The notes: generated from the letters alone by a model not told the origin. DNA of 64,000 bases from Lachnospiraceae bacterium KGMB03038 (GCA_007361935.1 CP041667.1:434001-498000), one strand, 5' to 3'. Numbered from the stretch's first letter, positions 48,529 through 57,911 are shown. Translations and numbers: made by a program.

Positions 48529-50675
48529 GAACAGAGATGATCCGAACGATGAAACAGGTTTTTGGGAAACTGAGAAAATATGGAAAAAGCGATTACCGGC
48601 TGCTGCGGCTGTGCAACTTCCTTGCGGATCTTCTGATCACTGCCTTTGCGTTTATCATCTGCTCCCCTACCATCCAGGATACCTTTCCTGACAATGGAGA
48701 CAGTATGAAACAGGTAATGATGATCTTCGTCCTGGCGCTGGCAGGGTGCCTGATCTTTACCGCTTATGCGGCCGCCTTGTTTTTCCGTTATAAATCCAGG
48801 GAAATAGGAGTGCTTCTGGCGCTGGGGGCCGGCAAACGGTCTCTTGGCGGCCAATTGTTCCTGGATCTTGGCATATCTATGGTACTGCCCGGCGCTGGCG
48901 GTATCCTGCTGGGGGCGCCTTTTGCCTGGGGGATCTGGCAGATCTTCCGGTTATTTTTGGTGGATAAAAGCGGGACGGTCCTCACCTTTACTTTTGGGGG
49001 ACTGGCGGTGGGACTGGCATTTCTGTCGGTGTCCCTGGCGGTATCCTGTCTGCTGGGGCTCCGGTTTCTGGCAGGGGCCAGTGTGATGGACGTGGTAAAT
49101 ACCCAGCGCAGAAGTGAACCGATCCGGGATGTGAAAGGGTGGTATCTGCCTGTGGGAATTCTCCTCTGTATCCTGGGGGCTGTCCTTGGCTACGGACACA
49201 TGGGATTTTTTGTAAATGTGCTGAAAAGGATGCCTCCGGGCTGGATGCAGATCTTATATCTCCCAATCCTGCCGGGGATCTACATGATCATTTTGTATGC
49301 GGTAATCCGGGGCAGGAAGAAGAGAAGGCATCCCTATCAGGGCATCATTTCCAGAAGCATGATGAAGTTTCAGGGACGCCAGACGGTCAATAACATGCTG
49401 GTGATGACGATATTGGTGGCAGGCGCTTGTTTTGCCCTGTTCTATGCGCCTATGACCAGCGCGGGTCTCATCTATGATATAGAATCCTGGGAAAGAGATG
49501 TATCTCTCCGGCTGCGGAAAGATTTAGATCTGCCAGACCGGCAGGAGATCAGGGAGCTGGCTGTCCAGTATGGGGTGGAGCTTTCTGAATGGCAGGAGAC
49601 AGAAGTGATCTGTCTGGGCAGAGACGGAGTGCTGGATGAACTGGATGAGGAAACGGGGCGGTTTACCGAAGAATACCGGAAGATCATAGGGGATGCGCTG
49701 TGCCTCTCAGAATCCGGCTACGAGAAGCTGACGGGTCAGGAGATCCAGGTGGAGGCAGGGACCTGCGATTCGGTCGTTTCCAAAGGAAGTGAAGAGGATT
49801 CAGCCCAGGAGACAGGGATTTTTACGAATATGTCTACCGGGCGGGAGCTGGAGGCAAAGGCCGGGCAGATCCGTCATTACCGCATGCTGTCAGACTGCGT
49901 GATCTTAAACGACCAGGATTTCCAGAAGATTTCAGAAGGTCTTCAGGAGAGCTGGCGGGAGACGTTTGTCCTGTTTGATCTGGCGGGAGACAAAGACCAG
50001 CAGGGGGAATATGGATTTGCCAAGGCCCTTTACCAGAGGATCCTAGATGGCAGCGAAGGCGCTGGACTGGATTCCGAGTTTTATTCCAGGGCGGTGAAAG
50101 CGGACACCGAGAAAAGAGGGGAAGAATACTGGGCCGATTCAGATCCGGAGGGACAGTTTACCAAAGAAGAGCAGGGGACATTTTCTTTCCAGACGCTGTG
50201 GAAATACCGGCCTCAGATCCGGGTGCTGGAAGAGCAGGATCTGATCACCAGATTCGCGGTACTGTTTATGACATTCGTCTTTATGGCTCTGGTCTGCTTT
50301 ACCTCCGTGCTGATCATCAGCTATACCCGGAGCCTGACGGTAGCTTTGGGAAACCGTCAGGTGTATCAGGATCTGGAACGGCTGGGAGCTGGAGTGGAAT
50401 TCAGGTACGATGCTTTGCGGCGTCAGATCTCCAAGATCTACCAGGTGCCGACGATCCTTGGGATGTTGGCGATCCTTGGATTTTTCAGCATGATCCTGTA
50501 CGTCAACGACGGAAAGATCAGCCCCTCAGAAGGGATGGGGCTTCTGGTATGCGTTGTACTAGAGCTCCTTTTGGCGGCAGTCCTTTTCGGGTTCTATCGG
50601 AAGTCTCTGAAAAAGGTGTGCCAAATGCTGGGAGTAAAGAGGCGGGCAGGCGGTTCATGGCAGGAGCCAAGTTGA
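48525..50675 (+). CDS. FtsX/BceB-type ABC transporter permease
   Basis: 716 residues; the ATG overlaps the ATPase stop. First FtsX-like block at ~35-180 (RYKSREIGVLLALGAGKRSLGGQLFLDLGISMVLPG), segments near 200-265 and 290-315, then an outer acidic domain of ~260 residues (~320-580) and three final segments (~585-610, 645-665, 675-695). The layout is that of BceB-like permeases that handle peptide antibiotics, though the C-terminal block carries RLGAGVEFRYDALRRQISKIYQV in place of the usual sequence. Substrate unknown. Confidence 0.85.
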   Translation: MRTEMIRTMKQVFGKLRKYGKSDYRLLRLCNFLADLLITAFAFIICSPTIQDTFPDNGDSMKQVMMIFVLALAGCLIFTAYAAALFFRYKSREIGVLLALGAGKRSLGGQLFLDLGISMVLPGAGGILLGAPFAWGIWQIFRLFLVDKSGTVLTFTFGGLAVGLAFLSVSLAVSCLLGLRFLAGASVMDVVNTQRRSEPIRDVKGWYLPVGILLCILGAVLGYGHMGFFVNVLKRMPPGWMQILYLPILPGIYMIILYAVIRGRKKRRHPYQGIISRSMMKFQGRQTVNNMLVMTILVAGACFALFYAPMTSAGLIYDIESWERDVSLRLRKDLDLPDRQEIRELAVQYGVELSEWQETEVICLGRDGVLDELDEETGRFTEEYRKIIGDALCLSESGYEKLTGQEIQVEAGTCDSVVSKGSEEDSAQETGIFTNMSTGRELEAKAGQIRHYRMLSDCVILNDQDFQKISEGLQESWRETFVLFDLAGDKDQQGEYGFAKALYQRILDGSEGAGLDSEFYSRAVKADTEKRGEEYWADSDPEGQFTKEEQGTFSFQTLWKYRPQIRVLEEQDLITRFAVLFMTFVFMALVCFTSVLIISYTRSLTVALGNRQVYQDLERLGAGVEFRYDALRRQISKIYQVPTILGMLAILGFFSMILYVNDGKISPSEGMGLLVCVVLELLLAAVLFGFYRKSLKKVCQMLGVKRRAGGSWQEPS

Positions 50676-50748
50676 CTTTCCGGAATGAAGCTTCTATAAT
50701 AGAGCGAAACCGGACTATGGAATTTGGCGGTGAAAAGAGGTTTCGCGG

Positions 50749-51423
50749 ATGAAAGAAAACCAGATATTACTAGAAGAACATTATCCGTTCTGGGAACATT
50801 TGACGGAGGAAGAGCGGGAGACTCTGGTCTCTAACTGTGCGGAGAAAACATATCAAAAAGGAGAGCTGGTCCACCGCTCGGAGGAACAGTGCAAGGGAGC
50901 GATTCTTGTCCTGGAAGGACAGCTTCGTGTCTACATTGTCTCAGATGAAGGCCGGGAAGTGACCCTTTTTCGGATCCGGGAGGGGGAGACCTGCGTGCTG
51001 TCAGCGTCCTGTCTGTTGGACGCCATTGCTTTTGATATGCTGATCGAGGCGGTATCGGCTGCTAAGGCGCTGATCCTGCCAACTCCGGTACTGCGTCCCA
51101 TTATGGAGGAAAATCCATACGTGGGGCTGTATATGTACCGGTCAGCCACCGAGCGTTTTTCAGATGTTATGTGGACGATGCAGCAGATTTTATTTATGGG
51201 CATTGACCAGAGGGTGGCCAGCTTCCTGTGGGATGAGATGCTCCATCAGGGAACAGAGATTTCTATGACCCATGAAGAGATCGCCAGACTTATCGGAAGC
51301 GCAAGAGAAGTGGTATCAAAAGTGCTGAAATATTTATCAGAGGAAGGAATTGTAACTCTGGGCAGGGGGAAGATTCGGATTGCCGCTAAAGAAAAGTTAA
51401 GAAATATCGCTCAGAAGGCATGA
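50749..51423 (+). CDS. Crp/Fnr-family transcriptional regulator
   Basis: 224 residues with AAGAGG eight bases before the ATG. Cyclic-nucleotide-like beta barrel at ~20-120 (GELVHRSEEQCKGAILVLEGQLRVYIVSDEGREVTLFRIREGETCVLSASCLL), a long dimer helix, and a C-terminal helix-turn-helix (EISMTHEEIARLIGSAREVVSKVLKYLSEEGIVTLGRGKIRI). The N-terminal cysteine cluster of oxygen-sensing Fnr is absent. The GETCVLSASC motif is frequent in the Firmicutes members. It may control the DUF368 gene downstream (inference). Confidence 0.88.
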   Translation: MKENQILLEEHYPFWEHLTEEERETLVSNCAEKTYQKGELVHRSEEQCKGAILVLEGQLRVYIVSDEGREVTLFRIREGETCVLSASCLLDAIAFDMLIEAVSAAKALILPTPVLRPIMEENPYVGLYMYRSATERFSDVMWTMQQILFMGIDQRVASFLWDEMLHQGTEISMTHEEIARLIGSAREVVSKVLKYLSEEGIVTLGRGKIRIAAKEKLRNIAQKA

Positions 51424-51427
51424 ACGG

Positions 51428-51456
51428 TTGACAGAGGGATGATTTGATGGTATCGT
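51428..51456 (+). promoter_or_regulatory. Promoter of the DUF368 gene
   Basis: TTGACA (51428-51433), a 17-base spacer and TATCGT (51451-51456), in the 104-base gap before the DUF368 start. Confidence 0.6.
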
Positions 51457-51527
51457 GTGGAAGACTTTGTATTCTTCTTATAAAAAGCGGGGAATAAATA
51501 TAAAAAAAACAGGAGATCATCCAAAAT

Positions 51528-52376
51528 ATGAGACAAGAAAGAAAAGATAGTCAGCCGGCGGGAATCTTTTTGATCCGCCTGTTTCAGGGAATGTTGATCG
51601 GCCTGGGAGCGGTTCTGCCGGGAATATCAGGCGGAGTCCTCTGCGTGGTCTTTGGAATCTATCGGCCGGTCATGGAACTTTTATCCAGTCCTTTTAAACG
51701 ATTCCGGACTCATATGCCCAAACTGCTTCCGGTGGTCATCGGCGTGGCTGTAGGGTTTATCGGAATTGCAAACTTATTATCCTTTTTCCTGGAAAAATAT
51801 CCAGATCCTTCCGTATGCGTATTTGTTGGCCTGATCACTGGGATGCTGCCTTCCCTTATGCGGGAGGCCGGGCAGGAAGGGCGAAGTAAAGGCTCCTGGA
51901 TATCCATGGGGATTGCTTTCGTGGTGATCATTGTCCTTTTGACAGCGTTAAATGTGATGAATATCCAGATCGTGCCTAATACAGGCTGGTATCTGTTCTG
52001 CGGATTCTGTCTGGCATTGAGCATTATTGCTCCCGGCATGAGCTTTTCAACGCTGCTTATGCCTTTGGGATTGTATACGCCTTTTGTGGACGGTCTGGGA
52101 CATTTGGATCCGCAGGTGATCTGTGCCAGCGGGATCGGCGCCATAGTGACGGTGATCTGTCTGGCCAAAGGTGTGGACGCTTTATTCAGAAACTTTTATT
52201 CTTATGCCTTCCATGGGATCATAGGAATTGTCGCGGCGGCTACCATCATGATCATACCGGTGAAAAGTTTTGCGGCTTCCGCGGGGGCTATGCTGACCAA
52301 CGTGATCTGCCTTGCGGCCGGTATTGTGTGCGCTTTGGCGCTGGATAAGTTCAACAGCAGATTTCCAAAAGAATAA
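51528..52376 (+). CDS. DUF368 (PopT-like) undecaprenyl-phosphate transporter
   Basis: 282 residues, eight or so membrane segments. DUF368 signature: FQGMLIGLGAVLPGISGGVLCVVFGIYRPVMELL at ~15-50 and the inverted repeat half GFCLALSIIAPGMSFSTLLMPLGLYTPFVDGL at ~155-190. The family has been shown to return the lipid carrier undecaprenyl phosphate to the inner face of the membrane, alongside DedA-type proteins. Placement is between the Crp/Fnr and uracil permease genes with its own promoter and terminator. Confidence 0.88.
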   Translation: MRQERKDSQPAGIFLIRLFQGMLIGLGAVLPGISGGVLCVVFGIYRPVMELLSSPFKRFRTHMPKLLPVVIGVAVGFIGIANLLSFFLEKYPDPSVCVFVGLITGMLPSLMREAGQEGRSKGSWISMGIAFVVIIVLLTALNVMNIQIVPNTGWYLFCGFCLALSIIAPGMSFSTLLMPLGLYTPFVDGLGHLDPQVICASGIGAIVTVICLAKGVDALFRNFYSYAFHGIIGIVAAATIMIIPVKSFAASAGAMLTNVICLAAGIVCALALDKFNSRFPKE

Positions 52377-52402
52377 AAACCAAGATGCGTGAAGAAGAAA
52401 CG

Positions 52403-52447
52403 GAGGGCAGTTTTCTGGCGAGAGCCTGAGACTGCGCTCTTTTTTTG
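52403..52447 (+). terminator. Rho-independent terminator
   Basis: GAGGGCAGT (52403-52411) pairs with ACTGCGCTC (52431-52439) with one mismatch, followed by seven T. Confidence 0.8.
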
Positions 52448-52531
52448 TTTCTTTTGAAAAAGCCTTGTGGTAGAATGGAGAAGAGTGTAAATTGTGTGAT
52501 AGTTCTTGCAGACAGAGGAGGAAATGAGAGA

Positions 52532-53812
52532 ATGGGAAGTCGAAAAATCATCCAGGTAGAGGATAAGGTTCCTTTTAAACTGCTGGTGCCTCTTAGCGTC
52601 CAGCACATGTTCGCTATGTTTGGCGCATCTGTCCTGGTGCCCTTCTTATTTGGGCTGAATCCAGCGGTGGTGCTGTTTATGAATGGTGTGGGTACGCTGC
52701 TGTTCATGGTGTTGACGAAGGGCAAAGCGCCGGCCTATCTGGGGTCTAGCTTTGCCTTTATCGCGCCTGCTCAGATCGTGATCCAGGAGATGGGATATGA
52801 ATATGCCCTGGGCGGATTTGTAGCGGTTGGATTCTTGGGGTGTGTACTGGCGCTGATCATCTATAAATTTGGCTCGGACTGGATCGATGTTGTCCTGCCG
52901 CCGGCTGCCATGGGACCGGTAGTGGCGCTGATCGGTCTGGAACTGTCCGGAAGCGCCGCGGATACGGCTGGAATTCTTGGGGATCAGGTGGATATGAAAA
53001 ACGTGATCGTATTTGCGGTTACTTTGGGAGTGGCTGTGTTTGGGAACATTTTATTCCGCGGATTCCTTTCGGTGATCCCGATCTTGATCGCGGTGATCGC
53101 CGGATACGCGGCGGCGCTGGCCTGCGGGATCGTGGATTTCCAGGCAGTAGCGGAGGCTTCTGTATTTGCGGTTCCTAATTTCTCCTTTCCAAAATTCGAT
53201 CTGGATGCGATCCTGATGATCCTGCCAGTTCTATTGGTGATCACTTCGGAACATATCGGGCATCAGGTGGTGACAAGCAAGATCGTCGGAAGAGATCTGC
53301 TGAAAAATCCGGGGCTCCACCGGTCGCTTCTGGGAGATAACCTGTCCACTATGCTGTCCGGTCTGATCGGATCGGTTCCGACTACTACCTATGGTGAAAA
53401 TATTGGAGTCATGGCGGTGACAAAAGTTTACAGCGTGCGGGTGATCGCGGGAGCCGCGGTATTGTCTATCATCTGTTCTTTTGTAGGGAAACTTTCTACG
53501 CTGATCCAGACCATTCCAGGCCCGGTGATCGGCGGCATTTCCTTCCTGCTCTATGGAATGATCGGAGCTTCTGGAATCCGTATTCTGGTGGATTCCCAGG
53601 TGGACTACGGACGGTCCAGGAATCTGACTTTGACCAGCGTAGTCTTTGTCACTGGTCTTTCTGGAATCGCGGTGAAGCTTGGAGATATAGAATTGGCGGG
53701 AATGGTGCTGGCCTGTGTAACGGGAATGGTCTTAAGCCTGATCTTCCATATTTTGGACCGGCTGAATTTGACCAACGACCAGGAGGAAACGGGAGAGACA
53801 GATGAAGGCTAA
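52532..53812 (+). CDS. uraA: Uracil permease (NCS2 family)
   Basis: 426 residues from the ATG at 52532 (CAGAGGAGGAAATGAGAGA upstream). NCS2 fold: PLSVQHMFAMFGASVLVPFLFGLNPAVVLFMNGVGTLLF near the start, AYLGSSFAFIAP, VVLPPAAMGPVVALIGLEL, LPVLLVITSEHIGHQVVTSKIVGRDL with the substrate-binding Glu, and SVPTTTYGENIGVMAVTKVYS, the UraA/PyrP hallmark. It imports uracil with protons. No pyrimidine attenuator was found. It overlaps the PHP gene by 11 bases. Confidence 0.92.
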   Translation: MGSRKIIQVEDKVPFKLLVPLSVQHMFAMFGASVLVPFLFGLNPAVVLFMNGVGTLLFMVLTKGKAPAYLGSSFAFIAPAQIVIQEMGYEYALGGFVAVGFLGCVLALIIYKFGSDWIDVVLPPAAMGPVVALIGLELSGSAADTAGILGDQVDMKNVIVFAVTLGVAVFGNILFRGFLSVIPILIAVIAGYAAALACGIVDFQAVAEASVFAVPNFSFPKFDLDAILMILPVLLVITSEHIGHQVVTSKIVGRDLLKNPGLHRSLLGDNLSTMLSGLIGSVPTTTYGENIGVMAVTKVYSVRVIAGAAVLSIICSFVGKLSTLIQTIPGPVIGGISFLLYGMIGASGIRILVDSQVDYGRSRNLTLTSVVFVTGLSGIAVKLGDIELAGMVLACVTGMVLSLIFHILDRLNLTNDQEETGETDEG

Positions 53813-54677
53813 TGAATGTGCGGAAAACAGGGGAAGAGGAATGGCAGGGACGCTTTGTGACCTGCATACCCATACGGTTCTTTCCGATGCTTCCCGGACA
53901 GTGGAGCAGGTGATGGATTACGCCAGACAGATCGGGCTGAAATATATTGCTATCACAGATCATGATACGCTGGCCGGGACAGAAGAAGCGGTGGAACTGG
54001 GGGAAAAATACGGAATCCGGGTGATCCCTGGGACGGAGATTTCCACTAGAGATGAGAACACCGGGAGGACGGTACATCTGCTCTGCTATCGGCCCAAAGA
54101 TAGGGAGGGGCTTCAGGCGTTTCTGGATGAGACACTGGAGCATCGGCGCAGGCAGAAACTCCAGATGGCGGCCAATGTACAGAAACGCTATCCCCTCCTG
54201 ACGCAGGAGCTGGTGAAGGAATATGCCGAAAACAGTCAGTCTATCTACGAATGTCATATCATGCAGCCTTTGTGTGATCTGGGATATACCAATACGGCCA
54301 TAGGCGAACTGATGAAATCCCTGATCTCATCCAAGGGGAGCTGTTTCGTGCCGGGGAAATATCCCACGACCAGGGAAGCAGTCCGGGCCGTCCAGGAAGC
54401 TGGCGGAATCGCGGTGGTGGCCCATGCGGAACAGTTCGATTCCTTTGGCTTGATCGAGGAATACGCAAGCAAAGGATGGCTTCAAGGAGTTGAAGTAAAC
54501 CATCCAAGGAATGGAGAAGAATCCCGGCGAAGACTGCGGAAAATCGTGGAAAAGTACGGTTTGCTGGTGACGGGCGGAAGCGACTTCCACGGGCAGTATG
54601 CAAGACAGCCCCATCCGCTTGGATTCTGCGGCTGCACAGTAGAAGAGGCCCGGAAATTGATGGAGTATGTCGATTAG
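53802..54677 (+). CDS. PHP-domain phosphoesterase (TrpH/nucleoside-3',5'-bisphosphatase-like)
   Basis: 291 residues with GGGAGAGACAG before the ATG. PHP metal motifs: DLHTHTVLSDA (~20-30), ITDHDTLAGTEEA, VIPGTEIST, VVAHAEQFD, and GSDFHGQYARQP at the end. This is the stand-alone PHP group that includes RNase AM/TrpH-type 5'-3' exonuclease and 3',5'-bisphosphate phosphatases. It is coupled to the uracil permease gene, consistent with nucleotide salvage. Confidence 0.88.
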   Translation: MKANECAENRGRGMAGTLCDLHTHTVLSDASRTVEQVMDYARQIGLKYIAITDHDTLAGTEEAVELGEKYGIRVIPGTEISTRDENTGRTVHLLCYRPKDREGLQAFLDETLEHRRRQKLQMAANVQKRYPLLTQELVKEYAENSQSIYECHIMQPLCDLGYTNTAIGELMKSLISSKGSCFVPGKYPTTREAVRAVQEAGGIAVVAHAEQFDSFGLIEEYASKGWLQGVEVNHPRNGEESRRRLRKIVEKYGLLVTGGSDFHGQYARQPHPLGFCGCTVEEARKLMEYVD

Positions 54678-54688
54678 GTACAGGGCAA

Positions 54689-54741
54689 AACGCAATTTGG
54701 GACGTAGTATTTTTTAAAAATGCTACGTCCCAAATTGCGTT
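54689..54741. repeat. REP/MITE-like palindrome 1
   Basis: Arms AACGCAATTTGGGACGTAG (54689-54707) and its exact inverse (54723-54741) with an AT centre that also pairs, giving a near-perfect 26-bp stem. An extra copy of CAAATTGCGTT follows directly and runs into the stop of the SDR gene. Confidence 0.8.
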
Positions 54742-54751
54742 CAAATTGCGT

Positions 54752-55516
54752 TTACTGGCAGGAATATGCGCCGTCTACGATAATATCGCTTCCGGTGGTA
54801 TATCCGGATGCGTCAGAAGCCAAATATAGTATGGGCGGGATCAGCTCTTCTGGCGTTCCCATCCGGTGCAGCGGAATAAGAGGCATCCAGGCGTCTTTCA
54901 GCTCTTTTGGAACATCGACGGCCATGGGGGTGGCGATATATCCAGGGCTTAAGGAATTTACCCGGATTCCGTGCTCTGCCCATTCTACGGCCAGAGATTT
55001 CGTCATATGGATGACGGCGGCTTTGGAAGCGTTGTAGGAACACTGCCATTGAGGAATGTTTACAATGCTTCCGGACATAGAAGCCATATTGATGATACTT
55101 CCTTTGATGCCACGCTCGATCATGATTCGGCCTACGGCCCGCGCCATGATAAATTCGCCAGTAAGATTTACATCCACTACCTGGCGGAACTCTTCGACTG
55201 TGGCTTCCAATGTAGATTGATGCATACAGATTCCGGCGTTGTTGAAAAGAACGTCGATAGAACCAGAGCGCTCAAGAATTGTCTGAAGCGCGTGATCCAC
55301 CTGGGCTTCATCGGTCACATCCGTCTTTAAGTCGTACGCTTTTCCGCCTTCTCTTTCGATCAGTTCAACGGTTTCTTTAGCGCCGGAGCGGCACAAGATC
55401 ACAACTTCCGCGCCGGCCTTCGCAAGCCCGCAGGCAATGACCTGTCCGATTCCCCGGCCTCCTCCGGTAACGATGGCAACTTTGCCGTCCAGTCCAAACA
55501 TATCTTGTAAATACAT
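54752..55516 (-). CDS. SDR-family dehydrogenase at the end of the sugar operon
   Basis: 254 residues from the ATG at 55516 (AAAGGA eight bases upstream). Classical SDR: IVTGGGRGIGQVIACGLAKAG, NNAGICMHQ, Ser in NMASMSG and YNASK active site, SPGYIATPM, and GSDIIVDGAYSCQ at the end. It resembles gluconate/sorbitol-type polyol dehydrogenases. It is the last gene of the leftward sugar operon but is separated from rhaD by a 52-bp palindrome and ends at another, so it may be controlled separately. Confidence 0.88.
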   Translation of the reverse strand: MYLQDMFGLDGKVAIVTGGGRGIGQVIACGLAKAGAEVVILCRSGAKETVELIEREGGKAYDLKTDVTDEAQVDHALQTILERSGSIDVLFNNAGICMHQSTLEATVEEFRQVVDVNLTGEFIMARAVGRIMIERGIKGSIINMASMSGSIVNIPQWQCSYNASKAAVIHMTKSLAVEWAEHGIRVNSLSPGYIATPMAVDVPKELKDAWMPLIPLHRMGTPEELIPPILYLASDASGYTTGSDIIVDGAYSCQ

Positions 55517-55543
55517 AAGCAAAATCCTTTCTTTACATATATT

Positions 55544-55595
55544 TTTTCAATTGGGGCCGGGGGATTTTTAAAAATCCCCCGGCCCCAATTGAAAA
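55544..55595. repeat. REP/MITE-like palindrome 2 (52 bp, perfect)
   Basis: A perfect palindrome: 26-base left arm (55544-55569, TTTTCAATTGGGGCC...) and its exact inverse (55570-55595), no loop. A half-arm TGTCCCAAATT follows at 55601. It lies between rhaD and the SDR gene and could terminate or process the operon transcript. Confidence 0.85.
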
Positions 55596-55609
55596 TGCCC
55601 TGTCCCAAA

Positions 55610-56422
55610 TTAATCCAGGTACCCTTCTCTTGGGGTGACATGGAACTGTGCCGCTAAATCTTTCAGCTGTTCTTCTGGAAGGCGGCTTTTGATTTCTAAA
55701 TGTGCGATTTTCATATAAATTTCCGCGGCTTTTTCTACAGTTTCGATCAGTCCGAAAGCTTCGTCCAGATCATGGCCTACGGCAAAAATGCCGTGCTGTG
55801 CCCAGATTACCAGGCGGCGGTCTTTTATTTTTTCCGCGGTAGCCTCACCGATGGCGTTTGTGCCGGAAACCATCCAAGGTACCAGTCCCACTCCATCGGG
55901 GAAAATAACGATGCACTCGGAGCACATGCCCCAAAGCGTCCGGGTGATCTCTCGTTCATCCGGCGGACATACGAAGGTCAAAGCAATGGTGTTGACTGGA
56001 TGACAGTGCATGACTACCCGGTGGGAGGGATCGGTTTTCAGCCGTGCCATGTGATTCATCAGATGGGTGGGAAATTCACTGGTAGGAGCGGCGTCCCCCT
56101 GGAATCCCCACAGCACCTCAGCTTCCCGTCCATTGTCCGCAATGCGTACGATCCCAAGATTTTCAGACGGATTTTTGGCCACGTTTTTGAAATATTTCCC
56201 AGTTCCCGTGACCAGAAAAAGTTTCCCCGCAAGGGGAGCGGCGTCAAATTGAATTGGAATCTTCCGTATGACTGCGGAGAGATCCAGATATTCTTCTAAT
56301 TCTCCAGAAGATAGAAGCTGGCTGATATTTCCGCCGTTGCGCTCATCCCATCCAAGCCGGTACATATTTGCTGTCATTTCACACATTTCTGTGAGAAATG
56401 GCGCTGTCAAAATATCTTTCAT
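55610..56422 (-). CDS. rhaD: Rhamnulose-1-phosphate aldolase
   Basis: 270 residues from the ATG at 56422 (GGAAAGGAGCAGGAT upstream). Class II aldolase of the RhaD type: LGWDERNGGNISQLL near 24-38, FLVTGTGKYFKNV, TSEFPTHLMNHM with the catalytic Glu, zinc ligands in MHCHPVNTIALTF and in WAQHGIFAVGHD. It splits L-rhamnulose 1-phosphate into dihydroxyacetone phosphate and L-lactaldehyde. It overlaps rhaB by four bases. Confidence 0.92.
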   Translation of the reverse strand: MKDILTAPFLTEMCEMTANMYRLGWDERNGGNISQLLSSGELEEYLDLSAVIRKIPIQFDAAPLAGKLFLVTGTGKYFKNVAKNPSENLGIVRIADNGREAEVLWGFQGDAAPTSEFPTHLMNHMARLKTDPSHRVVMHCHPVNTIALTFVCPPDEREITRTLWGMCSECIVIFPDGVGLVPWMVSGTNAIGEATAEKIKDRRLVIWAQHGIFAVGHDLDEAFGLIETVEKAAEIYMKIAHLEIKSRLPEEQLKDLAAQFHVTPREGYLD

Positions 56423-57897
56423 ATCCTGCTCCTTTCCAAAAGCCGGAGATAGTCTCGATAGTGGGTATCCCATAAGGCGTGATCCTGAGGTTTATATTCT
56501 CGGACGATCGAAGCCGGAGCCAGGATAGACTTGGCCTCCTCTAACGTAGAAGCGGCGCCCATAGCAATGAGCTGGACTGTGATGTTTCCGATAGCCGTGG
56601 CTTCATCCGGTCCGGCGATCACAGTTTTTCCAGAAGCATTGGCGGTAAACTGGCAGAGCATCTCGGCTTTGGAGCCGCCTCCCATCATATTGATCACAGG
56701 CAGAGTTTTGCCAGAGATCCGCTCCAGCGTTTCCACTGTCCAGCGAAATTTCATCGCCAGACTTTCGTAAATGCAGCGTATCAGCGCGCCCACAGTCTCA
56801 GGCTTTGCGCCAAAATGTTCCTGGCAGTAATCCTGAATCTTTCTCGGAATATTTCCCGGATCATAGAACCTGGGATCGTCGGGGTCAAAGAAAAACCGGA
56901 AAGGCTCAGCCTTTTCCGCCAGCTCTCCAAGCTGGGAAAAAGAAAAATCCATTCCATGTTCCTGGTAATACCGTCGGGTTTCCTGGATAAACCAGGAACT
57001 CATGACATTGCGCAGAAGACGGTGATGGCCCGGATACCCGCCTTCGTTCGCTAGGTTTGCCTGATATCCCTCGGGCGTGATGACGCAGGAGGGAAGTTCC
57101 GTTCCGATCAGCGCCCAGGTTCCGCAGCTGATCAGCGCGCAGTCCGTGGTAAGGGGCGAAGAAAGGTAGGCAGAGGCGGTGTCGTGTTCGCAGACGACAG
57201 CCACAGGAAATCCCTTCGTTTCCATCATCTGGTTGTAAGACTGACTGGTACGGCCAAGCAAAGTGCCGGGTTTTGTCAGGGCGCCGAAGAGCCGTCGGGG
57301 AATCTGGTATGTGTCCAAAATCTCCTGGCACCAGTCATCCTGCCGGAAATCATACATCTGGCTGACAGAAGCCAGAGTGTATTCATTGATCATCTTCCCG
57401 GTGAGATAATAGAGCAGAAGATCCGGAATATACAGTAATTTATACGCGTGATCTAATAGAAAGCCGTGTCCGTCTTCCCTCATGGCGGCAAGCTGCATAT
57501 AGGTGTTAAAAAGAGCGTTCTGATTCCCGCTTAAGGAATAAAGATGTTCTTTCGAGATTTTCTTATAAATTTTATCCGCGTGGCGTTTGGTGCGGTTGTC
57601 TCTGTAGCAGCGTACAGGAGAAAGTAAAGCGCCGTCCTTGTCGATCAGACCGAAATCATTGGAGAAAGAATCGATGGCAAAGGAATCAATACGATCCCCG
57701 GTCAGCGCGATAGCCTTCTTAATGCCCACATTCATTTCCCTATAAATGTTCATAATATCCCAGTACAGCGCATTTCCCATAGAATAGGAAATATTGTCGA
57801 ACCGGTGGATATCCTGGACCGACACGTTTTCTCCTTCGATGGCCGCAAGGAACAGTTTTCCGCCGCTTGCGCCAAGGTCGAAAGCTAATATGTTCAA
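56419..57897 (-). CDS. rhaB: Rhamnulokinase (FGGY family)
   Basis: 492 residues. FGGY kinase: MNILAFDLGASGGKLFLA phosphate loop, IDSFAIDSFSNDFGLID, PVRCYRDNR, CEHDTASAYLSSP, ALISCGTWALIGTEL, NEGG, and INMMGGGSKAEMLCQFTANASGKTVIAGPDEATAIGN. These fit RhaB better than L-fuculokinase or xylulokinase, and the adjacent rhaD supports this. It converts L-rhamnulose to the 1-phosphate. GAGGA lies before the ATG. No rhamnose isomerase gene is in the window. Confidence 0.9.
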   Translation of the reverse strand: MNILAFDLGASGGKLFLAAIEGENVSVQDIHRFDNISYSMGNALYWDIMNIYREMNVGIKKAIALTGDRIDSFAIDSFSNDFGLIDKDGALLSPVRCYRDNRTKRHADKIYKKISKEHLYSLSGNQNALFNTYMQLAAMREDGHGFLLDHAYKLLYIPDLLLYYLTGKMINEYTLASVSQMYDFRQDDWCQEILDTYQIPRRLFGALTKPGTLLGRTSQSYNQMMETKGFPVAVVCEHDTASAYLSSPLTTDCALISCGTWALIGTELPSCVITPEGYQANLANEGGYPGHHRLLRNVMSSWFIQETRRYYQEHGMDFSFSQLGELAEKAEPFRFFFDPDDPRFYDPGNIPRKIQDYCQEHFGAKPETVGALIRCIYESLAMKFRWTVETLERISGKTLPVINMMGGGSKAEMLCQFTANASGKTVIAGPDEATAIGNITVQLIAMGAASTLEEAKSILAPASIVREYKPQDHALWDTHYRDYLRLLERSRI

Positions 57898-57911
57898 TGA
57901 TAAATCCTCCT

